Translations under genes and position numbers: made by a program
Notes under the pieces: generated by a model
Seen by the model: only the letters and a program-made list of their open reading frames with translations
What the model was told of the DNA's origin: nothing
Databases searched by the model: none
Shown: positions 1-5,902 of the stretch, one piece after another
Numbering within the stretch: position 1 is the first letter of the stretch
Layout: every line of letters starts with the position of its first letter
Origin: Desulfobacterales bacterium C00003106
Lineage (GTDB): Bacteria; Desulfobacterota; Desulfobacteria; Desulfobacterales; C00003106
Direction: 5' to 3'
NCBI GenBank assembly: GCA_001751015.1
Contig: MAXM01000026.1
Span: 1 to 14,725 of the forward strand
Length of the DNA stretch: 14,725 nt

Positions 1-102
1 ATCACCCACTGGGTAACATCATCGAATTTCATCCCATTTAACGGGAATCCCAACGATTCGGATTTATCTGGACACGAGCATAAAATTGTTAGCGGATTTT
101 TT

Positions 103-405
103 TTAAGCGGTTAATTTTACAGTCCTTCTACCTTTTGTGGCTGCTAATTGATAACCCAATGGCTTTAATAATGATGCCATCGTTTTAATGGTTATATTAG
201 TCGGCTTCATTGATCTCATATTTTGAATTGCAGAGGTAGAGACGCCGGATTTTTTGGAAAGTGCTCTTACGCTAATATGCTCTTCAGCCATAGCTTCAAG
301 CAACAATTCAGAAAAAAGAAATTGCACATATTCTTTTTCAAATTTTTTCTTTTGTTCTGAATCGCTCATAACTCGATCAAAGGTTGACTTTTTTTTATTC
401 TTCAT
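103..405 (-). CDS. XRE-family HTH antitoxin (HigA-like)
   Basis: This 100-residue protein is probably the antitoxin of a type II toxin-antitoxin pair: it would bind its partner toxin and repress their shared promoter. An XRE-type helix-turn-helix is visible around residues 44-70 (HISVRALSKKSGVSTSAIQN), preceded by a charged helical segment rich in Lys and Glu that fits toxin binding. I placed the start at the ATG at 405 because GGAG lies 6 bases before it. An in-frame ATG at 417 has no such site. From 405 the gene overlaps the end of the upstream toxin gene by 11 bases, which suggests translational coupling. The gene is AT-rich compared with the core genes to its right, so it may be acquired. 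Family assignment rests on motif and toxin-first order; the cognate toxin is probably 5'-damaged. Confidence 0.8.
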   Translation of the reverse strand: MKNKKKSTFDRVMSDSEQKKKFEKEYVQFLFSELLLEAMAEEHISVRALSKKSGVSTSAIQNMRSMKPTNITIKTMASLLKPLGYQLAATKGRRTVKLTA

Positions 406-655
406 AATAATCTCCATTTTTCACCCTTGAGTCGTAATTTTTCATTCTTTTTAGAGCCAAATCTTTTTCTTTTTGGGGCAATTTTTGACCCTTTTTACGA
501 AATCCATTTGTTACTACAATCTTTTTCCCTACAAAGAAGAATGATAGAAACCGGTCTGGCTGAGGCTTAAAAGCAAATATTTTCTCGCCTTCATTTCTGA
601 ATTTTGTAATATCTGATATTTTACCGAAATCGCCAATTCTTTTGAAAAGCATCAA
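395..655 (-). CDS. RelE/HigB-like (Gp49 family) toxin, 5' end uncertain or lost
   Basis: The visible 86 residues look like the body of a HigB/Gp49-type mRNA interferase: a core with KFRNEGEKIFAFKP, then the strand FFFVGKKIVVTNGFRKKGQK and a basic C-terminal helix. The only conventional starts are TTG at 655 or ATG at 652, with no good ribosome-binding site. The reading frame stays open upstream to the TAA at 749-751, and the residues there (DKKGKSEALDFFETL) also resemble the family's N-terminal helix, so the real protein should begin earlier. No ATG, GTG or TTG exists in that extension. The upstream stop falls in the U-rich tail of the tRNA-Leu terminator, so the native start was probably removed by recombination or a frameshift. 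The downstream antitoxin looks intact. Whether a working toxin is made is doubtful. Confidence 0.65.
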   Translation of the reverse strand: MMLFKRIGDFGKISDITKFRNEGEKIFAFKPQPDRFLSFFFVGKKIVVTNGFRKKGQKLPQKEKDLALKRMKNYDSRVKNGDYYEE

Positions 656-749
656 TGTTTTTCGTTTTTGGGCATTAGAAAGAGTTTCAAAAAAATCAAG
701 TGCTTCACTCTTCCCCTTTTTATCAAAAAACGTAGAATTGATAGGGGAT

Positions 750-790
750 TAAACAACAAAAGGGAGCCAGCCTGCAATGGCTAAACCCCC
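750..790 (-). terminator. Rho-independent terminator after tRNA-Leu
   Basis: On the minus strand, GGG and AGCCA pair with TGGCT and CCC around an 8-base loop (hairpin 762-790, with an asymmetric bulge). A T-rich tract, CCCTTTTGTTGTTT, follows at 750-761. It lies just downstream of the tRNA-Leu gene and would end the tpiA-secG-tRNA transcript before the toxin-antitoxin pair. Confidence 0.6.
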
Positions 791-813
791 TTGTTATTAC
801 TTCTGTTTTTTAA

Positions 814-900
814 TGGTGCCGAAGGCGGGACTTGAACCCGCACGAGCGTCGCTCACTGCCCCCTCAAGACAGCGTGTCTACCAGATTCCACCACTTCGGC
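814..900 (-). tRNA. tRNA-Leu (anticodon GAG)
   Basis: The minus strand folds as a class II tRNA. The acceptor stem GCCGAAG pairs with CTTCGGC, followed by discriminator A and an encoded CCA (814-816). The anticodon stem is CTGTC/GGCAG around the loop TTGAGGG, giving anticodon GAG, which reads CUC and CUU. A long variable arm (CAGTGAGCGACGCTCG region) and a T-loop with GGTTCAAGTCC are present. It sits 59 bases after secG with no visible terminator between them, so it is probably co-transcribed. In E. coli, tRNA-Leu(GAG) leuU also follows secG directly. Confidence 0.95.
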
Positions 901-959
901 AAGATCAGGGCTCATAGAGATATTCGGATATGAAACAATACACAAAAGCAAAAACTGAT

Positions 960-1391
960 TTATTGTTCAGGGCGTTGGGTGGATGCCGGTTCAGAAACAG
1001 GATTTTCAGATTTCCCGGCTTGCTGAGACGATTCGGTAACCGCTTCTTCCTCTTTCTGAGCTTGTGGAGTCGGTTCAGCAGGTTCGGTTTCTTCTTGCGG
1101 CACATCCACTTCCGTGGCAGATACCGGCGCTTCCACCCCGGACATAACTGAATCCCCGGCCTTATGCACTGCAAGATAGGCCAATGCAAAGGAGGTCAAC
1201 ATGAAAACCACGGCGGCTCCAGTGGTCAATTTGGTCAGGAACCCCCCGGCGCCACTGCTGCCGAACAGGGTCTGGCTTGATCCCCCTCCAAAGGCCGCTC
1301 CCATGTTGGCGCCTTTTCCGGTTTGAAGAAGCACGATCAGGATTAATGCTACGCAAACCGATACATGTACTATTATTATTGCTGTTGACAT
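960..1391 (-). CDS. secG: Preprotein translocase subunit SecG
   Basis: SecG is the small accessory subunit of the SecYEG channel in the inner membrane. Two hydrophobic segments are visible at about residues 4-22 and 53-75, joined by the family's Gly-rich loop containing GKGANMGAAFGGGSSQTLFG. The protein is 143 residues, longer than the roughly 75-110 usual for SecG, because of a Pro/Glu/Ala/Gln-rich low-complexity tail from about residue 80. I chose the ATG at 1391 (TTGGA just upstream). A TTG at 1409 would add six residues but has no better site. It lies 60 bases after tpiA, and tRNA-Leu follows, so the three probably form one unit. Confidence 0.93.
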   Translation of the reverse strand: MSTAIIIVHVSVCVALILIVLLQTGKGANMGAAFGGGSSQTLFGSSGAGGFLTKLTTGAAVVFMLTSFALAYLAVHKAGDSVMSGVEAPVSATEVDVPQEETEPAEPTPQAQKEEEAVTESSQQAGKSENPVSEPASTQRPEQ

Positions 1392-1451
1392 AATGATTCC
1401 AATTAACAAAAATGCTCAGCAGAAAAGATCTCTCGCTTTACAAATACTTCC

Positions 1452-2219
1452 CTACAGGAGATAGGGAAAATTTACGATTCTGGCAAACACGGAAGCCGTA
1501 AGGCTGGCCCCGCCTACCAAAGCCCCATCAATATCAGCCGCCGCCATCAAACCGGCGATATTTTCCGGTTTCACACTTCCACCATACAATATCCTCACTA
1601 TATTTCCGACCTCTTCACCATGCCGGTCAGTCAGATACCTTCTGATGAAGGAATGCACCTCCTGAGCCTGTTCATTTGAGGCTGTCCTGCCGGTGCCAAT
1701 GGCCCATACCGGCTCATACGCAATGATAATCTTTTTGACATCATTAGAGTCAATAGTCTCTAACCCTTCTGACATCTGTTTGTCAAGCACTGAAAACGTC
1801 TTTTCCGCTTCCCGTTCTTCCAGCGATTCCCCTATACAGAATACAGGAATCAGATTTTCTGCCAGGGCCGCTTTTATCTTGCGACTGACAATAGCATTTG
1901 TGTCTCCAAAATATTCTCTTCTTTCGGAATGGCCGACAATCACATGGCTGCAACCAGCATCCAGGAGCATCTTGGGCGATATCTCGCCGGTGTATGCCCC
2001 TTCAGGCTCCCAGTGAAGGTCCTGTGCCGCCAGCCGAACTGGCCCCCCTTTGATCCGTTTGGCTACGAGAGGCAGGGCGGTAAAAGGAGGCGCAACAACA
2101 ATCTCCACATCCATTACGCCTGCGATCAACTCATTCAGATCGTCTATGAATTCCACCGCCTCTTTGCCTGTTTTGTACATCTTCCAGTTGCCGGCAATAA
2201 CCGGCCTGCGATCTCCCAC
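1452..2219 (-). CDS. tpiA: Triosephosphate isomerase
   Basis: This enzyme interconverts dihydroxyacetone phosphate and glyceraldehyde 3-phosphate in the cytosol. The 255 residues match the usual length. Catalytic and binding residues are all visible: Asn11 and Lys13 (AGNWKMYK), His97 (VGHSERR), Glu169 (AYEPVWAIGTG), the flexible loop GTGRTAS, and the phosphate-binding YGGSVKPEN and GALVGGASL. The start is GTG at 2219, with GGAGG eight bases upstream. It follows gap after a 205-bp repeat-rich spacer and precedes secG by 60 bases. A small 7-bp hairpin (1448-1468) overlaps its stop codon but is not followed by a U-run. Nothing suggests loss of function. Confidence 0.97.
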   Translation of the reverse strand: MGDRRPVIAGNWKMYKTGKEAVEFIDDLNELIAGVMDVEIVVAPPFTALPLVAKRIKGGPVRLAAQDLHWEPEGAYTGEISPKMLLDAGCSHVIVGHSERREYFGDTNAIVSRKIKAALAENLIPVFCIGESLEEREAEKTFSVLDKQMSEGLETIDSNDVKKIIIAYEPVWAIGTGRTASNEQAQEVHSFIRRYLTDRHGEEVGNIVRILYGGSVKPENIAGLMAAADIDGALVGGASLTASVFARIVNFPYLL

Positions 2220-2272
2220 GATTCTCTCCTCCCTTATACAGACATCGTCAAGTGGTTGCAGCGAAATTCAGA

Positions 2273-2411
2273 CGAACGTTCAACCTCAAACATTCAACAT
2301 CAAACATTCGACGTCGAATGAAATAACCAATGTTTATTGCGCGAATATTGAACGTCTGTTTCTTTATCTTTTCCATTCACCATTCGATGTTGGACGTTCG
2401 ATGTTCATCTC
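2273..2411. repeat. Degenerate palindromic intergenic repeat between gap and tpiA
   Basis: The spacer is built from recurring variants of CATTCAACATC, CATTCGACGTCG and TTCGATGTTGGACG. It contains a perfect 16-base palindrome, CATTCGACGTCGAATG (2305-2320). The right part (2381-2407) is an inverted, diverged copy of the left part (2273-2320). This looks like a dispersed non-coding repeat rather than a gene; short ORFs across it consist of repeat-derived residues such as NIERPTSN. Confidence 0.6.
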
Positions 2412-2424
2412 TGTTACTATTGAA

Positions 2425-3432
2425 CTACAGTGCCTGCTCTGCAATATATGCCGCGAGGTCAACCATTCGGTTCGAGTAACCGGATTCGTTGTCATACCAT
2501 GAAAGAACCTTGACCATATTGTCAATAACGGATGTGCTGCCCGCGTCCACAATGGAAGAAAGCACAGACCCGTTATAATCCACAGAAACCAGGGGTTCTT
2601 CACAGAAGCCAAGGATACCTTTAAGGTAGCCCTCTGCCGCAGATTTCAGCACACCATTCACATCTCCCGCATTGACCCCGCTTTTTTCTATGTTCACAAC
2701 CAGGTCGACTATGGAAACATTCGGGGTCGGCACCCTTATTGACAGGCCGTTCAGCTTGCCCTGAAGCTCCGGAAGAACCAATCCCACAGCCTTGGCCGCT
2801 CCGGTGGAAGTCGGAATCATGGAGAGTGCGGCCGCCCGTGCCCTGCGCAGATCTTTGTGAGGAAAATCAAGAAGACGCTGATCGCCGGTGTAGGCATGAA
2901 CCGTCGTCATCAAGCCCCTCAGGATTCCAAAGTTTTCCATAAGAACTTTTGCAACAGGCGCAATGCAGTTGGTTGTACACGAGGCGTTTGATATAATGTG
3001 ATGCTCTTTTGGATCGTACTGGAAGGTGTTCACCCCCAATACGAGAGTAACATCCGGGTCTTTGGCCGGAGCGGATATGATCACCTTTTTTGCTCCCGCC
3101 TCTATGTGTTTTGATGCCCCTGCCCTGTCGCGGTATATCCCCGTGCACTCCATAACGATATCCACGTCAAGATCGTCCCAGCCAAGTTCGGATGGATCTT
3201 TGATTGCGGTAAGCCGGACCGACTTCCCGTTCACCAGGATCGCATCCTCTGTGAAGGCAATATCGGCTTCGAGAGTGCCATGCACTGAATCGTGTTTTAA
3301 AAGATAGGCCATTGTGCGAGCATCTGTAAGGTCGTTGATACCAACGACTTCCACAGACTCATTATTCATCGCCGCTCTGAATGCCAACCTTCCAATACGC
3401 CCGAAACCGTTGATTCCAACTCTTACACCCAT
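2425..3432 (-). CDS. gap: Glyceraldehyde-3-phosphate dehydrogenase, type I
   Basis: The enzyme oxidises glyceraldehyde 3-phosphate to 1,3-bisphosphoglycerate in glycolysis, or runs in reverse in gluconeogenesis. The 335 residues carry the N-terminal Rossmann motif VGINGFGRIGR, an Asp in INDL that fits NAD preference, the catalytic Cys152 in SNASCTTNC, the catalytic His in TTVHAYTGDQ, and the C-terminal SWYDNESGYSNR. I chose the ATG at 3432, preceded by AAAGGAG at good spacing. An upstream ATG at 3447 has no ribosome-binding site and adds residues absent from the family. A hairpin-forming sequence lies just upstream. It is followed by tpiA, so two consecutive glycolytic steps are adjacent, although the repeat-rich spacer may separate them in transcription. 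Confidence 0.97.
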   Translation of the reverse strand: MGVRVGINGFGRIGRLAFRAAMNNESVEVVGINDLTDARTMAYLLKHDSVHGTLEADIAFTEDAILVNGKSVRLTAIKDPSELGWDDLDVDIVMECTGIYRDRAGASKHIEAGAKKVIISAPAKDPDVTLVLGVNTFQYDPKEHHIISNASCTTNCIAPVAKVLMENFGILRGLMTTVHAYTGDQRLLDFPHKDLRRARAAALSMIPTSTGAAKAVGLVLPELQGKLNGLSIRVPTPNVSIVDLVVNIEKSGVNAGDVNGVLKSAAEGYLKGILGFCEEPLVSVDYNGSVLSSIVDAGSTSVIDNMVKVLSWYDNESGYSNRMVDLAAYIAEQAL

Positions 3433-3453
3433 GAGAACTCCTTTCATTCAGGG

Positions 3454-3492
3454 CTTAGGGACTCGGAAATAAATAATTCCCAATTCCCTTAG
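3454..3492. repeat. Imperfect hairpin between EIIA gene and gap
   Basis: CTTAGGGA (3454-3461) pairs with TCCCTTAG (3485-3492) with one mismatch. Inside it, GGAA pairs with TTCC around an AT-rich loop. It lies between the EIIA stop and the gap ribosome-binding site. There is no clear U-run after it on the minus strand, so a terminator call is not supported; it may be a dispersed repeat or a leader structure of gap. Confidence 0.4.
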
Positions 3493-3501
3493 CGAAAATC
3501 C

Positions 3502-3921
3502 TTAATTTCCCACTCTCTTATTCCCCTTCAGGATACTGCCGGCAAGAGAGATACTCTTCTGACCATAATTGTATACCTCTTGCGAAAGCTCCTGCAAGGA
3601 TTTCCCCTTTCGCTGGTTGAGCGAACGAATCAGAATCGGCAGATTCACACCTGTCACAACCTCAATCTTTCCCTCCTCCAGGAAAGAAAGGCTCAGATTG
3701 GACGGAGTACCGCCAAACATATCTGTCAAGATGAGAACGCCTTCCCCTGTGTTCACTTTCCTGACCCCATCTCCGATCTTTTTCAGCAAAACATCAGCGC
3801 TTTGTCTGAGATCAATTGACACGAAATCAAGGTATTCAAAGGAACTCTCCAGCACAAATTCCGCTGCCTCAATCAAGGCCGCCCCTAAGCGAGCATGAGT
3901 TGCTATAACGATGCCTACCAA
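3502..3921 (-). CDS. PTS EIIA component, mannose family (regulatory type)
   Basis: The 139-residue protein is a single-domain EIIA of the mannose/fructose-sorbose family, which accepts a phosphate from HPr on a histidine. The active His9 sits in IATHARLG, and the family signature TDMFGGTPSN is at residues 66-75. Two consecutive TTG codons begin the frame. I chose the second (3921) because AGGAGG lies at better spacing from it and because family members begin with M-x-G-I-V. It follows rapZ by 9 bases, in the place npr takes in E. coli, so it probably acts as a regulatory phosphorelay partner rather than in sugar uptake. No EIIB, EIIC or EIID gene is in the window, and EI and HPr genes are not seen here either. 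Confidence 0.9.
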   Translation of the reverse strand: MVGIVIATHARLGAALIEAAEFVLESSFEYLDFVSIDLRQSADVLLKKIGDGVRKVNTGEGVLILTDMFGGTPSNLSLSFLEEGKIEVVTGVNLPILIRSLNQRKGKSLQELSQEVYNYGQKSISLAGSILKGNKRVGN

Positions 3922-3930
3922 CAAAGCCTC

Positions 3931-4845
3931 CTATTCCAATGCAACATCCCGGTGTATCAGGGAGATGTACTCGGTTTTTTTCACCAGATATTCATAAGTC
4001 ATTCCGCCAATGGCAACCGAACGATGTTTTCCGCCAGTGCATCCGAAAGCTATAGTCAGATAGGACTTACCTTCTTTACTATAGAAAGGGATCAAATAAT
4101 CAAGAAAATCAAGCAGTTTTTTAAAAAAGGTCCCGGTTTCAGCCGATTTGAAAACATAGTTCCGAACAGCGGAATCCCTTCCATCCAGTCTTCTTAATTC
4201 GGGAACAAAATGCGGATTGGGAAGAAAACGCACGTCGAATACGAGATCTGCGTCATGTGGAATCCCATACTTATATCCAAACGAAAGGACCTGTATCTGC
4301 ATGCTCCTTTTGACGCCTGACTTGAGGACATGGCTAAAAACGACCTTTCTTAACTCATGCGGGTTGTAGGTTGTTGTATCAATTACCTTGTCTGCGACCC
4401 CTTTGAGCCCTTTCAGGGTCTTTTTTTCCGTCCGTATCCCTTCAAGGAGGGTTTTTTCGCCGGTTGCAAGGGGGTGCTGTCGCCGTGTCTGGCTGTATCG
4501 ACGCACCAGGACATCATCGGACGCGTCCAGGAAAATAATGTCAAATTCGTATCCTTCGGACCGGAGTCGGAACAAGACATTCTGATACTCAGAAAGAAAC
4601 GCCTCCTCCCTAAGATCCATGACAAAGGCGATCCTTGAAATCTCCAAGCTGCTTTCCGACCGCAATTCCAGGAATTTTGGAAGAAGCATGACAGGCAGGT
4701 TATCTACACAGAAATAACCTGCATCTTCGAGCGCCCTTATTGCCGTGCTTTTTCCGGAACCCGAAGGACCGGTAATAATAACGATCTTAATTTTTCCAGC
4801 TCCTCTTGAAATTGCGATATCAGAATTCCGAATCTTCTGATTCAA
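3931..4845 (-). CDS. rapZ: RapZ/YvcJ family nucleotide-binding protein (RNase adapter)
   Basis: RapZ proteins bind nucleotides. In E. coli RapZ delivers the small RNA GlmZ to RNase E and so tunes glucosamine-6-phosphate synthase for envelope synthesis; that role is not proven in this lineage. Visible features are the Walker A motif GPSGSGKST (residues 26-34), a Walker B-like DLREEAF region, SFGYKYGIP, and the C-terminal signature FGCTGGKHRSV (about 267-277). The only conventional start is TTG at 4845, which overlaps ptsN by 26 bases and adds about 18 residues before the conserved KIVIITG core. The strongest ribosome-binding site, AGAGGAG, lies inside the frame, eight bases before an ATT codon at 4791 that aligns with the usual N-terminus. 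The exact start is therefore uncertain. Confidence 0.93.
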   Translation of the reverse strand: MNQKIRNSDIAISRGAGKIKIVIITGPSGSGKSTAIRALEDAGYFCVDNLPVMLLPKFLELRSESSLEISRIAFVMDLREEAFLSEYQNVLFRLRSEGYEFDIIFLDASDDVLVRRYSQTRRQHPLATGEKTLLEGIRTEKKTLKGLKGVADKVIDTTTYNPHELRKVVFSHVLKSGVKRSMQIQVLSFGYKYGIPHDADLVFDVRFLPNPHFVPELRRLDGRDSAVRNYVFKSAETGTFFKKLLDFLDYLIPFYSKEGKSYLTIAFGCTGGKHRSVAIGGMTYEYLVKKTEYISLIHRDVALE

Positions 4846-5278
4846 TTACCTGGTATAAATCGTCTCGCGTAGCAGCGGCCATCAGACGTTCCTTGAAAGA
4901 GCCGTCCTTCAACAGCCTTGATATCCTTGCCAGTATCTTCAGATGAAGCCCTGTGAAGCCCTCAGGAGTGATCAACATAAAGAAGATATGAGTCGGTCTT
5001 CCGTCCATCGCGTCAAAATCAATTCCTTTCCGGCTTCGGCCAAAGGTCAACAGCAGATTGTCGATCGCATTCAATTTGCCATGAGGAATTGCGATCCCTC
5101 CGCCTATTCCGGTACTGCCTAATCGTTCACGCTCCAACAAAACCCGCATCAATTCTTCCCGGGTAGTCCCCGATATCTTCGTAAGAGGTTCGACTAATGC
5201 CTCCAGAACCTGATGCTTTTCTGAAAACTCCATATCAGGAAGAATGAATTCTTTTTTTAGCGAATCAAGCAACCTCAT
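4820..5278 (-). CDS. ptsN: PTS IIA-like nitrogen regulatory protein PtsN (EIIANtr)
   Basis: This 152-residue protein is the terminal phosphoacceptor of the nitrogen PTS, a regulatory phosphorelay without sugar transport. The phosphorylatable His66 is in GGGIAIPHGK, with the typical ERLGSTGIGGG just before it and the later segment RPTHIFFMLITPEG fitting the family. The start ATG at 5278 has only a modest GGA site. It lies 71 bases after hpf and overlaps the TTG start proposed for rapZ by 26 bases. The order rpoN-hpf-ptsN-rapZ is conserved in many proteobacteria and supports a role linked to sigma-54 physiology. Confidence 0.95.
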   Translation of the reverse strand: MRLLDSLKKEFILPDMEFSEKHQVLEALVEPLTKISGTTREELMRVLLERERLGSTGIGGGIAIPHGKLNAIDNLLLTFGRSRKGIDFDAMDGRPTHIFFMLITPEGFTGLHLKILARISRLLKDGSFKERLMAAATRDDLYQVIESEDSEF

Positions 5279-5349
5279 CTTTGTCCATCATACACTTTCT
5301 ACGTATCCTATTCAAATTCCGTGGTAAAACTGAAAACATAGTCCAAAAC

Positions 5350-5892
5350 TCAGGCGCCTGCCTCAATAAGACCGTAGTTGTCATCTTTCCGCCTGTACAA
5401 CACACTGATTTTTTCCGTCTTTGTATCTCTGAAGACCAAAAAGGAGCTCTTTACCAATTCCATTTGCATAACCGCCTCTTCTACGTCCATTGGCCTTACT
5501 TCGATCTGCGTGGCCCTTATGACTCGCGGTCTTTCGGTTTCCGACAAGCCCGTTTTATCCAGGGCGTCCAGACGGTCGCGCTCAGACCCGGCCCTGGCAG
5601 CGGACCGGCGTTTCCTGAATCGAGTTTTATTCTTCTTGATCTGTCTTTCGAGTTTGTCAACCACCATATCGATAGCGGCATACATGTTTTCTGTCTCTTC
5701 GGACCCCTTCACCTTGAACCCGTCACCGGAAATCGTAACCTCGGCTATGTGACGAAATTTCTCGACCGAAAGGACCACGTTCGCATCCGCCGGATTATCC
5801 CAGTATTTGTCCAGCCTGTTCATCTTGTCATGCACATAATCTTTAAGGCTGTCAGAGGAGTCTATCTTCTTGAACATGACGGAAATCTGCAT
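5350..5892 (-). CDS. hpf: Ribosome hibernation promoting factor, long form
   Basis: HPF binds the 30S decoding region in slow growth. Long forms carry a C-terminal domain that drives 100S ribosome dimer formation. The 180 residues split into an N-terminal ribosome-binding domain (about 1-95), a charged Lys/Arg-rich linker (KKNKTRFRKRR), and a C-terminal dimerisation domain (about 125-175) containing RPMDVEEAVMQMEL, SFLVFRD and VLYRRKDDNYGLIE. The long form is notable because E. coli HPF is short. I chose the ATG at 5892, preceded by AGGAGGT. The stop codon TAG of rpoN forms part of that site, only 10 bases upstream, so the two genes are probably translationally coupled. Confidence 0.95.
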   Translation of the reverse strand: MQISVMFKKIDSSDSLKDYVHDKMNRLDKYWDNPADANVVLSVEKFRHIAEVTISGDGFKVKGSEETENMYAAIDMVVDKLERQIKKNKTRFRKRRSAARAGSERDRLDALDKTGLSETERPRVIRATQIEVRPMDVEEAVMQMELVKSSFLVFRDTKTEKISVLYRRKDDNYGLIEAGA

Positions 5893-5902
5893 CAATTACC
5901 TC

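Noticed and set aside
1..102. Possible terminator or coding sequence downstream of the antitoxin gene
   Set aside because: No stable hairpin with a U-run and no meaningful open frame could be found in these bases.
1448..1468. Hairpin with 7-bp perfect stem (TTCCCTA/TAGGGAA) over the tpiA stop
   Set aside because: No U-run follows on the minus strand and secG continues 60 bases on, so a terminator is not supported.
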